Source: an uncultured Marmoricola sp. (GTDB lineage Bacteria; Actinomycetota; Actinomycetes; Propionibacteriales; Nocardioidaceae). From it: DNA of 22,489 bases. The stretch's first letter is position 1, and every line of letters starts with the position of its first letter. Of the stretch, positions 7,784-14,934 are shown piece after piece. The position numbers were made by a program, and so were the translations under genes. The stretch is taken from assembly GCF_943913695.1 (NCBI RefSeq), contig NZ_CALTZE010000058.1, forward strand, positions 1 to 22,489, written 5' to 3'. A model generated the notes under the pieces. It was not told where the DNA came from. It did not search any database and worked only from the letters and a program-made list of their open reading frames with translations.

Positions 7784-9033
7784 AGCACCAGTGTGACGGC
7801 GTGGATCAGCACGCCGACCAGGCCGCCGACGATGGTGCCGTTGATGCGGATGAACTGCAGGTCGCGGCCCACGTGCAGCTCGATCTTCTTCGCGGCTTCT
7901 ACACCGTCCCAGCGCTCGATGGTGGCCGTGATGACACTGGTCAGCTCCTGGCCGTAGCGACCGACCGCCCAGACCACGAGGTCGGCGCCCCAGGTCTCCA
8001 GCCGCCCACGCAGCTCGTCGTCGTGGCCGATCCGCTCGCCGAACGCGACGAGCTCGGAGGTGGCGCGGCCGCGGAGCAGGCCGTCGGGGTCGTCGAGGGC
8101 GGCGAGCAGCGCCGTACGCAGCGAGGACCACAGCGACATGCCGGTGCGCAGGAACTGGGGCTGCTCGAGCAGCCGGCGCTTGAGCGCCTCGGTGCGCTCC
8201 TGGGTCGCAGGATCGTGCTGGAGGTCGTCGGCGAGCTCGGAGAGGAAGCTGTCGAGCGCCAGCCGCGCGGAGTGCCGGGGGTCGCGCCGGATGTCGGAGA
8301 CCCACCGGATCGCCTCGAGGTGGAGCCGGTTGACCACGACGTCGTTGAGCTTCTCCGGGGCCCACCAGGGCGCCCGCTGCGCGATCACGTCGGTGAACTG
8401 GTCCTGGTGCTGCACCAGCCAGTCGTGAGCCTCCTCGAGCACGAGGTCGACCAGGCCGTGGTGGGAGCCGTCGCGCACCACCTCGGCGAGGAAGCTGCCG
8501 GCGACGGGCGCGACGGGCTCCTCGGCGAAGCGCGGCACGATCACGTCGCGCACGACGGCCTCGACGTCGTCGTCCTTGAGCTTGCGCAGTCCGGTGCCGA
8601 GCGCCGTGGAGGCCTCCGCGACCACGCGGGCGGCGTGGGTGGGCTCGGCCAGCCACGCCCCGAGCCGGCGGGCGACGTCGGCGGCGGCGAGCCGGTCGCG
8701 CACGACCTGCTCCTGCAGGAAGTTCTCCGCGAAGAACTCCTCCAGGCTCTTGCCGAGCTCGTCCTTCTTGCGCGGCACGAGGGCGGTGTGCGGGATCGGC
8801 AGGCCGAGCGGGTGGCGGAAGAGCGCGGTGACGGCGAACCAGTCGGCGATCGCGCCGACCATGCTGGCCTCGGCGCCCGCGTTGACGAAGCCGAGGAAGC
8901 CGTGCTGGTCCAGCGTCAGCACGTAGACGACGGCGGCGAAGAGCAGCAGGCCCAGGGCGACGCCCTGCATCCGCCGGAGCCGACGCAGCCGCTCCGCGTC
9001 GGCGGTGGGGTCGGTCGACATCAGGGGCGCCAC
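7780..9033 (-). CDS. DUF445 family membrane protein
   Basis: A 417-aa DUF445 (YjiN/YheB-type) protein. The first membrane helix is QGVALGLLLFAAVVYVLTL, followed by the family signature NAGAEASMVGAIADWFAVTALFRHPLGLPIPHTALVPRKKDELG. The middle is a long mostly helical soluble region. The C-terminus has RDLQFIRINGTIVGGLVGVLIHAVTLVL, the usual INGTxVGGLVGxxIH helix. Function is unknown. GTG 9033 is preferred over ATG 9021, four codons downstream in the same frame, because TAGGTT with a 7-nt spacer sits directly before it; both starts keep all conserved parts. Divergent from the peroxidase gene; co-transcribed with the S4 gene. Confidence 0.85.
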   Translation of the reverse strand: MAPLMSTDPTADAERLRRLRRMQGVALGLLLFAAVVYVLTLDQHGFLGFVNAGAEASMVGAIADWFAVTALFRHPLGLPIPHTALVPRKKDELGKSLEEFFAENFLQEQVVRDRLAAADVARRLGAWLAEPTHAARVVAEASTALGTGLRKLKDDDVEAVVRDVIVPRFAEEPVAPVAGSFLAEVVRDGSHHGLVDLVLEEAHDWLVQHQDQFTDVIAQRAPWWAPEKLNDVVVNRLHLEAIRWVSDIRRDPRHSARLALDSFLSELADDLQHDPATQERTEALKRRLLEQPQFLRTGMSLWSSLRTALLAALDDPDGLLRGRATSELVAFGERIGHDDELRGRLETWGADLVVWAVGRYGQELTSVITATIERWDGVEAAKKIELHVGRDLQFIRINGTIVGGLVGVLIHAVTLVL

Positions 9034-9040
9034 GAGGGCG

Positions 9041-9046
9041 AACCTA
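9041..9046 (-). promoter_or_regulatory. -10 box TAGGTT for the DUF445-S4 operon (leaderless type)
   Basis: TAGGTT on the minus strand, 7-nt spacer CGCCCTC, then GTG 9033. This spacing decides between GTG 9033 and ATG 9021 as the start of DUF445. Confidence 0.55.
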
Positions 9047-9143
9047 TCCGGGTCCAGCACGCCCGAGGTCCACCCGGCCATCCGCCGGCGTGCTTGGCTA
9101 CGAAGTGCGACGACCAGGTCGACCACCGACGGAAGGACCCCAC

Positions 9144-9626
9144 GTGACCTCGCTCCACGACTTCACCGCCACCACCATCGACGGCGAGCAGCGACCGCTG
9201 TCGGCGTACGACGACCAGGTCGCGCTCGTGGTCAACACCGCCTCGCAGTGCGGCTTCACCCCGCAGTTCGAGGGCCTGGAGCAGCTGCACCAGCAGTACG
9301 CCGACCGTGGGCTCGCGGTGCTGGGCTTCCCGTGCAACCAGTTCGGCAACCAGGACCCGGGCAGCGACGACGAGATCGGCGCCTTCTGCCAGAAGAACTA
9401 CGGCGTCAGCTTCCAGATGTTCTCCAAGGTCGACGTCAACGGCGACTCCGCGCACCCGGTCTACCAGTGGCTGCGCACCGAGAAGTCCGGGCTGCTCGGC
9501 GACAAGATCAAGTGGAACTTCACCAAGTTCCTCGTCGGCAAGGACGGCCAGGTGATCAAGCGCTACGGCTCGACCACCAAGCCCGAGAAGATCGCCGCCG
9601 ACATCGAGAAGGCCCTCGCCGCCTGA
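9144..9626 (+). CDS. Glutathione-peroxidase-family thiol peroxidase
   Basis: A 160-aa GPx-fold protein that reduces hydrogen or organic peroxides. The peroxidatic Cys36 is in NTASQCGFTPQ, Cys64 in GFPCNQFGNQDPG, and a further Cys82 in FCQKNYGVSF fits the resolving cysteine of thioredoxin-dependent non-selenium GPx. The catalytic Gln and Trp-Asn occur in CNQFG and KWNFTKFLV. Actinobacteria generally lack glutathione, so thioredoxin is the likely reductant (inference). GTG 9144 is chosen because GGAAGGA lies at proper distance and the family N-terminus begins there; an upstream in-frame TTG at 9090 would add unconserved residues. Confidence 0.92.
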   Translation: MTSLHDFTATTIDGEQRPLSAYDDQVALVVNTASQCGFTPQFEGLEQLHQQYADRGLAVLGFPCNQFGNQDPGSDDEIGAFCQKNYGVSFQMFSKVDVNGDSAHPVYQWLRTEKSGLLGDKIKWNFTKFLVGKDGQVIKRYGSTTKPEKIAADIEKALAA

Positions 9627-9653
9627 GGGGGACCGCATCGCGCGCTCCCGACC

Positions 9654-9665
9654 TACCGCGCGGTA
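9654..9665. promoter_or_regulatory. 12-bp palindrome overlapping the acyl-CoA dehydrogenase promoter
   Basis: Perfect palindrome TACCGC/GCGGTA. Its last two bases are the first two of the -10 box TAACGT. The half-site TACCG-CGGTA resembles the TetR operator core at 18630-18645 (ACCG-WW-CGGT). It is a good candidate operator for an acyl-CoA-responsive repressor; which protein binds is unknown. Confidence 0.5.
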
Positions 9666-9669
9666 ACGT
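9664..9669 (+). promoter_or_regulatory. -10 box TAACGT for the acyl-CoA dehydrogenase operon
   Basis: TAACGT lies 36 nt before ATG 9706. A leader of about 30 nt carries a GAGGAG ribosome-binding site at 9695-9700, 5 nt before the ATG. Unlike most promoters in the window, this one is leadered. Confidence 0.5.
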
Positions 9670-9705
9670 GGCCGCGAGCCGCACGCCGTACGACGAGGAG
9701 CCTCC

Positions 9706-10872
9706 ATGCAGCTGGCGCTGAGCAAGGACGACACCGAGTTCCGTGAGGAGATGCGCACCTTCTTCACCGAGAAGGTGCCCGCCGAGCTCCGCGAGCAGGT
9801 CCGCGCGGGGCGGCACCTCGGCAAGGACGGCATCGTCGAGGCGCAGCAGGTGCTCAACGCCGCCGGGCTCGCGGTGCCGTCGTGGCCGACGCAGTGGGGC
9901 GGTCGCGACTGGACCCCGCTGCAGAAGCACATCTGGCAGCAGGAGATGGAGCTGGCCTGCGTGCCGCCGCCGCTCGCCTTCAACGCCAGCATGATCGGGC
10001 CGGTCATCGCCCACTTCGGCAGCGAGGAGATGAAGCAGAAGTTCCTCCCGCCGACCGCCAACCTCGACATCTGGTGGTGCCAGGGCTTCTCCGAGCCCGA
10101 CGCCGGCTCCGACCTGGCCTCGCTGAAGACCCGCGCCGTGCGCGACGGTGACGACTGGGTGATCGACGGCCAGAAGACGTGGACCACGCTCGGGCAGCAC
10201 GCCGACTGGATCTTCTGCCTGTGCCGCACCGACCCTGACGCCCCCAAGAAGCAGCAGGGCATCTCGATGATCCTCATCCCCATGGACGCCGAGGGCGTCA
10301 CGCTGCGGCCGATCAAGCTGATCGACGGCGGCAAGGAGGTCAACGAGGTCTTCTTCGACAGCGTGCGCGTGCCCGGTGAGAACCTCGTCGGGGAGGAGAA
10401 CCAGGGCTGGACCATGGCCAAGTTCCTGCTCGGCAACGAGCGGGTCGGGGTCGCGCCGGTCGGCCAGACCAAGCGCCGCCTGGCCACGCTCAAGGAGATC
10501 GTGCGCGAGACCGGGCTGCTCGACGACCCCGCCTTCGCCGCGCGCATCGCGGAGCTGGAGAACGACCTGCTCGCCCTCGAGCTGACCGCGCTCCGCGTCG
10601 TGGCCAGCTCCTCGGAGGGAAAGCCGCACCCCGCCTCCTCGGTGCTCAAGCTCCAGGGCACCGTGCTCCAGCAGGCCGTCACCGAGCTCTACGTCGACGC
10701 GGCCGGGCCGCTCGCGCTGGCCTGCGGGGCCGGCTCCGGATCCGGCTCGGAGGTGCCCGACTGGGCCCAGGTCGCCGGACCGCTCTACCTCAACTACCGC
10801 AAGGCCTCGATCTACGGCGGGTCCAACGAGATCCAGCGCCAGATCATCGCCGGCACCATCCTGGGACTCTGA
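9706..10872 (+). CDS. Acyl-CoA dehydrogenase, probable large subunit of a heteromeric pair
   Basis: A 388-aa FAD-dependent acyl-CoA dehydrogenase introducing a C2-C3 double bond into an acyl-CoA. The N-terminal helical domain leads to WPTQWGGRDW, the middle domain has CQGFSEPDAGSDLASLKTRA and VIDGQKTWTT, and the C-terminal domain ends in YRKASIYGGSNEIQRQIIAGTILGL. The position that holds the catalytic Glu in medium-chain enzymes (Y-E-G-T) is Gly here, as in acyl-CoA dehydrogenases whose base lies elsewhere. The next gene encodes a diverged partner 10 nt downstream. Such pairs in mycobacterial steroid catabolism (FadE26-27, FadE28-29) form alpha2-beta2 enzymes. The substrate is not determinable; no steroid or CoA-ligase genes are in view. 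Confidence 0.9.
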   Translation: MQLALSKDDTEFREEMRTFFTEKVPAELREQVRAGRHLGKDGIVEAQQVLNAAGLAVPSWPTQWGGRDWTPLQKHIWQQEMELACVPPPLAFNASMIGPVIAHFGSEEMKQKFLPPTANLDIWWCQGFSEPDAGSDLASLKTRAVRDGDDWVIDGQKTWTTLGQHADWIFCLCRTDPDAPKKQQGISMILIPMDAEGVTLRPIKLIDGGKEVNEVFFDSVRVPGENLVGEENQGWTMAKFLLGNERVGVAPVGQTKRRLATLKEIVRETGLLDDPAFAARIAELENDLLALELTALRVVASSSEGKPHPASSVLKLQGTVLQQAVTELYVDAAGPLALACGAGSGSGSEVPDWAQVAGPLYLNYRKASIYGGSNEIQRQIIAGTILGL

Positions 10873-10882
10873 GGAGCACGAC

Positions 10883-12010
10883 ATGGACTTCACCCTCGAC
10901 TCCGAGCAGCGCGCGCTGCGCGACGCCGTACGCGGCCTGCTGTCGTCGTTCGACAACGAGCAGCGGCGCGCCGACGTCGCCGCCGACCCCGGCTTCAGCG
11001 AGGAGCGCTGGGGCCAGCTGGCCGAGATGGGCCTGCTCGGCCTGCCCTACGCCGAGGCCGACGGCGGCATGGGCGCCGGCCCGGTCGAGCTCTCGCTGGT
11101 CGCCGAGGAGCTCGGTCGCGTCGTCGCGCCCGAGCCCTACGTCGAGACCGTGGTGCTCGCCGGCGGGCTCGTCGCCGCCCTCGGCACCCCCGAGCAGCGC
11201 GCCGACGTGCTCGGAGCGATCTCCGACGGCTCGCGGATCGTCGCCGCCGCCCTGCTCGAGCCCACCACGCGCTGGGACCTCGCCGCCGACGGCGTGGTCG
11301 AGAAGGACGGCGCCCTCACCGGCGTCAAGGAGCCCGTGCTCGCCGGGGGCCGCGCCGACCAGCTCGTCGTCTCCGCCCGCGTCGACGGCGAGCTGGGCTT
11401 CTTCCTCGTCTCGCCCGGCGAGGGCGTGACGGTCTCGTCCTACGCCACCTTCGACGGCGGCCGCGCGGCCCGCGTCGTGCTCGACGGTGCCCCGGCGCAG
11501 CGGCTCGGCGACGGCTCGGTCGACGCCGAGGCCGCCCTCGCACGTGCGGTCGCGGCAGCCAAGATCGCCTACTGCCACGAGTCGCTCGGGCTGATGGAGT
11601 CGGCGCTCAAGCGCACCACCGACTACCTCACCCAGCGCAAGCAGTTCGGCGTCACGCTCAACCGCTTCCAGGCGCTGACCTTTCGCGCGGCCGACATGTA
11701 CACCTCCGTCGAGCTGACCCGCAGCATCGTCGAGTGGGCCTCGATGGTGCTCGCCGACGACTCCTCGACGCCCGCACAGGTCACCGACGCCGCCCGGCGC
11801 GCCAAACTGCAGGTCAGCAAGGCCGGCCGGCACGTCGGCCAGGAGGCGATCCAGCTCCACGGCGGCATCGCCATGACCGACGAGTACGCCGTCGGCCACA
11901 TGACCGCCCGCCTCACCGCCATCGACCACCTCCTCGGCGACGGCCGTGAGCAGACCACCCACCTCGTCGGCACCCTCGGCGACCACGAGGTCCTCGACCC
12001 CCTGCGGTGA
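10883..12010 (+). CDS. Acyl-CoA dehydrogenase, probable small/partner subunit
   Basis: A 375-aa acyl-CoA dehydrogenase homologue, more diverged than its neighbour. The N-terminal domain is MDFTLDSEQRALRDAVRGLL to YAEADGGMGAGPVEL. The middle domain lacks the usual SEPxAGSD string and has LLEPTTRWDLAADGV instead. The C-terminal domain keeps TQRKQFGVTLNRFQAL and AIQLHGGIAMTDEYAVGH, regions that contact FAD across the dimer interface. The reduced middle domain with an intact C-terminal FAD region is what one sees in the partner subunit of heteromeric acyl-CoA dehydrogenases. ATG 10883 has GAGGAG 6 nt upstream, directly after the stop of the first subunit gene. Co-transcription and complex formation are strongly suggested. 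Confidence 0.88.
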   Translation: MDFTLDSEQRALRDAVRGLLSSFDNEQRRADVAADPGFSEERWGQLAEMGLLGLPYAEADGGMGAGPVELSLVAEELGRVVAPEPYVETVVLAGGLVAALGTPEQRADVLGAISDGSRIVAAALLEPTTRWDLAADGVVEKDGALTGVKEPVLAGGRADQLVVSARVDGELGFFLVSPGEGVTVSSYATFDGGRAARVVLDGAPAQRLGDGSVDAEAALARAVAAAKIAYCHESLGLMESALKRTTDYLTQRKQFGVTLNRFQALTFRAADMYTSVELTRSIVEWASMVLADDSSTPAQVTDAARRAKLQVSKAGRHVGQEAIQLHGGIAMTDEYAVGHMTARLTAIDHLLGDGREQTTHLVGTLGDHEVLDPLR

Positions 12011-12037
12011 CTGGGGCGGGGGCGGGCTCGGCGCGTC

Positions 12038-12043
12038 TAGGCT
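12038..12043 (+). promoter_or_regulatory. Possible -10 box TAGGCT ahead of the left structured repeat
   Basis: TAGGCT, identical to the hexamer before hisN and the cyclase gene. A transcript from here would begin around 12050, just before the repeat at 12058, and would carry the structured repeat as its leader into the GNAT fragment. No comparable hexamer was found outside the right-hand copy. Confidence 0.35.
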
Positions 12044-12057
12044 CGGGCTCGGCGTCG

Positions 12058-12122
12058 CATGTAACGCGGGGTTAGTGCATGTGAACAAGGGCTGTGCCCG
12101 GCGTGTCGCGTGCACACCACCG
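12058..12122 (+). repeat. Left copy of a 64-65 bp structured inverted repeat
   Basis: Begins CATGTAACGCGGGGTTAG and ends GTGCACACCACCG. Possible RNA or single-strand pairs: TAAC with GTTA around GCGGG; GTGCATG with CGTGCAC; and GGGC with GCCC around TGT. The reverse complement of 12356-12419 matches it closely at both ends, while the GGGC/GCCC stem is replaced there by GGCC/GGCC, a change that keeps pairing. Confidence 0.85.
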
Positions 12123-12145
12123 CACCAGATGAGACGACGTACGCC

Positions 12146-12328
12146 GTGACACCACCGCCGACCGAACGGCTCACCTTCCGCCGCATGTCGCTCGACGACC
12201 TGGACCTCGTCGAGTCCCTGCTCGGCGACCCCGTCGTGATGGCGCACTACCCCGCGCCGAAGTCGCGCGGCGACGTCGACGTGCTCGTCGCAGCACTGGG
12301 CGGGGCCGCCCCGGGCGGCGCGCGCTGA
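12146..12328 (+). pseudogene. GNAT-family N-acetyltransferase fragment (N-terminal part only)
   Basis: Sixty codons beginning TPPPTERLTFRRMSLDDLDLV, then LLGDPVVMAHYPAPKSRGD, the normal opening of RimJ/RimL-type GNAT proteins. After about 45 residues homology to the fold stops, and the frame runs into an Ala/Gly-rich tail and TGA at 12326-12328. The acetyl-CoA-binding motif A (Q/RxxGxG/A) is absent, so no enzyme can result. The fragment sits exactly between two inverted structured repeats and is probably a decayed remnant or captured gene piece. GTG 12146 is used; the in-frame GTG 12110, inside the left repeat, would add 12 residues. Confidence 0.65.
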
Positions 12329-12355
12329 CCGGGTGGGGCTCCTGGGCAACTACCG

Positions 12356-12419
12356 CGGTGGTGTGCACTCAGAACGGCCGGACAGGCCTTGTTCGCATGC
12401 AATAACCCCGCGTTACATG
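12356..12419 (-). repeat. Right copy of the structured inverted repeat
   Basis: On the minus strand it reads CATGTAACGCGGGGTTAT at its outer end and GTGCACACCACCG at its inner end. The conserved single-stranded stretch GAACAA is kept in both copies. The hairpin GGCC-TGTCC-GGCC occupies the place of GGGC-TGT-GCCC in the left copy. Together the copies bracket about 233 bp containing only the GNAT fragment. Confidence 0.85.
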
Positions 12420-12455
12420 GCCTGAGACGGCCCCGAAGCAGCCCGCAGCCCACCC

Positions 12456-14531
12456 TCAGTCTTCGTACCAGAACCCGCGGGAGCCGTACCAGTCGCCGAG
12501 GTGCTGCTGGGGGCTGCGGGCGCCGAGGTAGCTGCCGACGACGGCGGCGCCGAGGTCGTCGAGCTCGGGGCTGATGACGCGGCCCTCGACGCGGGCGGCG
12601 AGGCGGTCGAGGAAGCGGGCGAGGCCGGGGTCCTCGCCGAGGCGGAAGAAGGTGGTCTGGGCGCCGAGGCGGCGGGCGTTGTCGAGCTCGCGGACCGACC
12701 AGGCCAGGGTGCGGGGGTGTGGCGGGTAGGAGAACCACACCTCGCCGTCGGCCTCGAGGTGGCTGGTGGGCTCGCCGTCGGTGACGACGAGGAGCACCGG
12801 CTGGGCGGAGGGGTGCTTGCGGAAGAAGCGGTTGGCCAGCAGCAGCGCGTGGTGCAGGTTGGTGCCCTTCTCCCACTGGGCGTCCAGCGCGGTGAGCTGC
12901 TCGATCTGCATCACGCGCGCGGCCCGGCCGAAGCCGACGAGCTGCAGGGCGTCGCCGCGGAAGCGGGTGGAGACCAGCTGGTGCAGGGCGAGCGCGGTGC
13001 GCTTCATCGGCACCCAGCGGTCGGCCATCGCCATGGAGAAGGAGGTGTCGACCAGCAGCGCCACGGCCGCCTGGGTGCGCGCCTCGGTCTCCTGCACCTC
13101 GACGTCGCGGATGTGCAGCCGCACCCGTCCCTGCGCCACCCCGCCCTCCCCCGCCGAGCGTGCGACGGCGTTCGCGATGGTGCGCGGCACGTCCCACGGC
13201 TCGGTGTCGCCGAAGGCCCACTCGCGGGTGGCGCCGGAGGGCTCGCCGGCCGCGCCGGTGCGGCGTACGTCGCGCTGCCCCTGGCGGCCTGAGATCCGCT
13301 CGGCGGCGTCCTTGAGCAGCGCCTTGCCGAGCTGGCGCATCGCCTTGGGCGAGAGCCGCAGCTGACCGTCGGAGGCACGGGTGAGCAGCCCGGTCTCGGC
13401 GAGCGCGCGCTCGAGCTCGGCGAGGGTGCGGGCATCGACACCGGCCTGCTCGCCGAGCTGACGCTCCAGCGCCTCCACGTCGAGGTCGTCGAGACGCGCC
13501 CCGCCGTAGGACTGCGAGAGCTGGTCGGCGAGCTGGTCGAGCTCGGCGAGGTCCTGCAGCACGCCGGTGCCGTCACCCAGGCCGAGGCCCTCCTGCCCCT
13601 CCATCTGCTCGCTGCCCGACCAGTCCTCCCCCGGCCGCAGTGCACGGAGGTGGTCGTCGAGCTGGGAGAGCCCGCCGAGGAGCTGCTCGCTGCCGAAGGC
13701 CTGGGCCGCCAGTGCGTCGAGCTCGGCGCGCTGCTCGGGGGTGAGGCTGTTGCGCAGCCGCTGGGCGGCGGCGGCGCGCTGGGCGAGCGCGTCCATCAGC
13801 TCGTCGAGGTCGCGCGGCTGCTCGGGGAAGAAGTCGCCGTGGCGCTGCATGAACTGCTCGAAGTCCTCGGGGGTGTCCTCACCCAGGCGGCGCTTCTCGA
13901 GCAGCTGGTTGAGGTCGTCGAGCATCTCCTGGACGGCCTGGCGGTCCTCGTCGGTGGCGCCCTCCAGCGCCTGCTTCATGCCGGCGAAGCGCTGGTCGAG
14001 CAGCTCGCGCCCCAGCAGCTCGCCGATCTCGTCGTACGCCGCCTGCGCCTCGGCGCTGCGCCAGTCGTAGTCGCGGAGCTCGTTGACCGCTGCCGCGGGT
14101 CCGGGGGGCAGGCCGTCGAGGCGCAGCTGGCGGAAGGCACGGTCGGTCTCGTCCATGTCGACGTCGCGGGCCAGCTCGCCGCGCTCGGCGAGCACCGCAC
14201 GCTCGAGCAGCTCGCGCACCTGCTCCATGGTGCCGTCGAGCCGGTGTCGCTCGACCAGCTCGCGGCGACGCCGGGCGACCTGCCGGGCCAGGTCGTCGAG
14301 GCCGCGCTGGTCGCGGCCGCCGCGCCGCAGGAACTCGCGCATCGCCCCCTCGGGCGAGCGTCCGGCCATGACGTCCTCGCCGATGGCGTCGAGGGCCTCG
14401 GCCAGGTCGACCGGCGGGGCGAGCGGGTCGCCACCGACGTAGCGGCCGTAGCGCGAGCGCAGCGAACGCCGCCGCCCCACCCCTCCGGGCTGCCGGGGAC
14501 CGCGTCCGGGGTCGGGCCGGCCCTCAGTCAT
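12456..14531 (-). CDS. VWA-domain protein, partner of a MoxR-type ATPase
   Basis: A 691-aa protein. Residues 1-about 450 are highly charged and helical, rich in Gln, Glu, Arg and Leu, with likely coiled-coil stretches. The C-terminal von Willebrand A domain has a complete MIDAS metal site: DTSFS (Asp495, Ser497, Ser499), Thr557 in GTNLHHAL and Asp585 in VVTDGEPT. Similar large VWA proteins lie next to 'magnesium chelatase-like' MoxR ATPases across actinobacteria, for example Rv0958-Rv0959 of Mycobacterium tuberculosis. The pair is thought to act as a chaperone or metal-insertase-like machine, but a chlorophyll-type chelatase role is unlikely. ATG 14531 overlaps the stop of the preceding gene by 8 nt. 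Confidence 0.85.
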   Translation of the reverse strand: MTEGRPDPGRGPRQPGGVGRRRSLRSRYGRYVGGDPLAPPVDLAEALDAIGEDVMAGRSPEGAMREFLRRGGRDQRGLDDLARQVARRRRELVERHRLDGTMEQVRELLERAVLAERGELARDVDMDETDRAFRQLRLDGLPPGPAAAVNELRDYDWRSAEAQAAYDEIGELLGRELLDQRFAGMKQALEGATDEDRQAVQEMLDDLNQLLEKRRLGEDTPEDFEQFMQRHGDFFPEQPRDLDELMDALAQRAAAAQRLRNSLTPEQRAELDALAAQAFGSEQLLGGLSQLDDHLRALRPGEDWSGSEQMEGQEGLGLGDGTGVLQDLAELDQLADQLSQSYGGARLDDLDVEALERQLGEQAGVDARTLAELERALAETGLLTRASDGQLRLSPKAMRQLGKALLKDAAERISGRQGQRDVRRTGAAGEPSGATREWAFGDTEPWDVPRTIANAVARSAGEGGVAQGRVRLHIRDVEVQETEARTQAAVALLVDTSFSMAMADRWVPMKRTALALHQLVSTRFRGDALQLVGFGRAARVMQIEQLTALDAQWEKGTNLHHALLLANRFFRKHPSAQPVLLVVTDGEPTSHLEADGEVWFSYPPHPRTLAWSVRELDNARRLGAQTTFFRLGEDPGLARFLDRLAARVEGRVISPELDDLGAAVVGSYLGARSPQQHLGDWYGSRGFWYED

Positions 14532-14934
14532 GGCCGACCCGTCGCAGCACGACGCCGTCGGGGACCTCGTCGAGCGCCGCCGCGGGGTCAACCCGGCGCA
14601 GCAGCTCGGTGGCGGTCTCGGGCAGCAGGGCCGAGTCGAGGGCCACCGAGTAGTCGACGCCGGCCGGCCGATCCGGCTCGTCGCTCGCGCCCTCGGCGCG
14701 CACCAGTGCGCCGTAGACCTCGAAGCCCCGCTCGCGCACCAGCCGGCAGATGCCGGCGAGCACCACCGCCGCGACGGCGAGCTGGAGTGCGTCGGTCGTC
14801 GGGCTGTCGTCGGGCTCGGTGCGCGCCACGACGTCGTCGGGCACAGCATCGGCGGGTCCTGGGCGGGGCAGGCTGACACCACCGGCCTCGCGCAGCGACC
14901 CGGTGCTGAGGATCACGCTGTGGCGCTCACCCAT
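14524..14934 (-). CDS. Uncharacterised 136-aa protein between MoxR and VWA genes
   Basis: Not recognised. The 136-aa product has a hydrophilic N-terminus (MGERHSVILSTGSLREAGGV), a hydrophobic alanine-rich helix (TDALQLAVAAVVLAGICRLV, about residues 55-75) that may be buried rather than membrane-spanning, then FEVYGALVRAEG and LPETATELLRRVDPAAALDEVPDGVVLRRV. No catalytic motif is visible. Its start overlaps the MoxR stop by 8 nt (ATGGGTGA) and its stop overlaps the VWA start by 8 nt (ATGACTGA), so it is tightly coupled to both. This suggests a third component or adaptor of the complex. Confidence 0.8.
   Translation of the reverse strand: MGERHSVILSTGSLREAGGVSLPRPGPADAVPDDVVARTEPDDSPTTDALQLAVAAVVLAGICRLVRERGFEVYGALVRAEGASDEPDRPAGVDYSVALDSALLPETATELLRRVDPAAALDEVPDGVVLRRVGHD

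Noticed and set aside
12110..12145. GTG 12110 inside the left repeat as the true start of the GNAT fragment, and the matching minus-strand GTGCACACC frame from the right repeat
   Set aside because: No ribosome-binding site in either, and the minus-strand frame has no recognisable protein; the shared beginning follows from the repeat itself.
12419..12432. GGCC-TGAGAC-GGCC as terminator of the VWA operon
   Set aside because: Four base pairs only; too weak to call.
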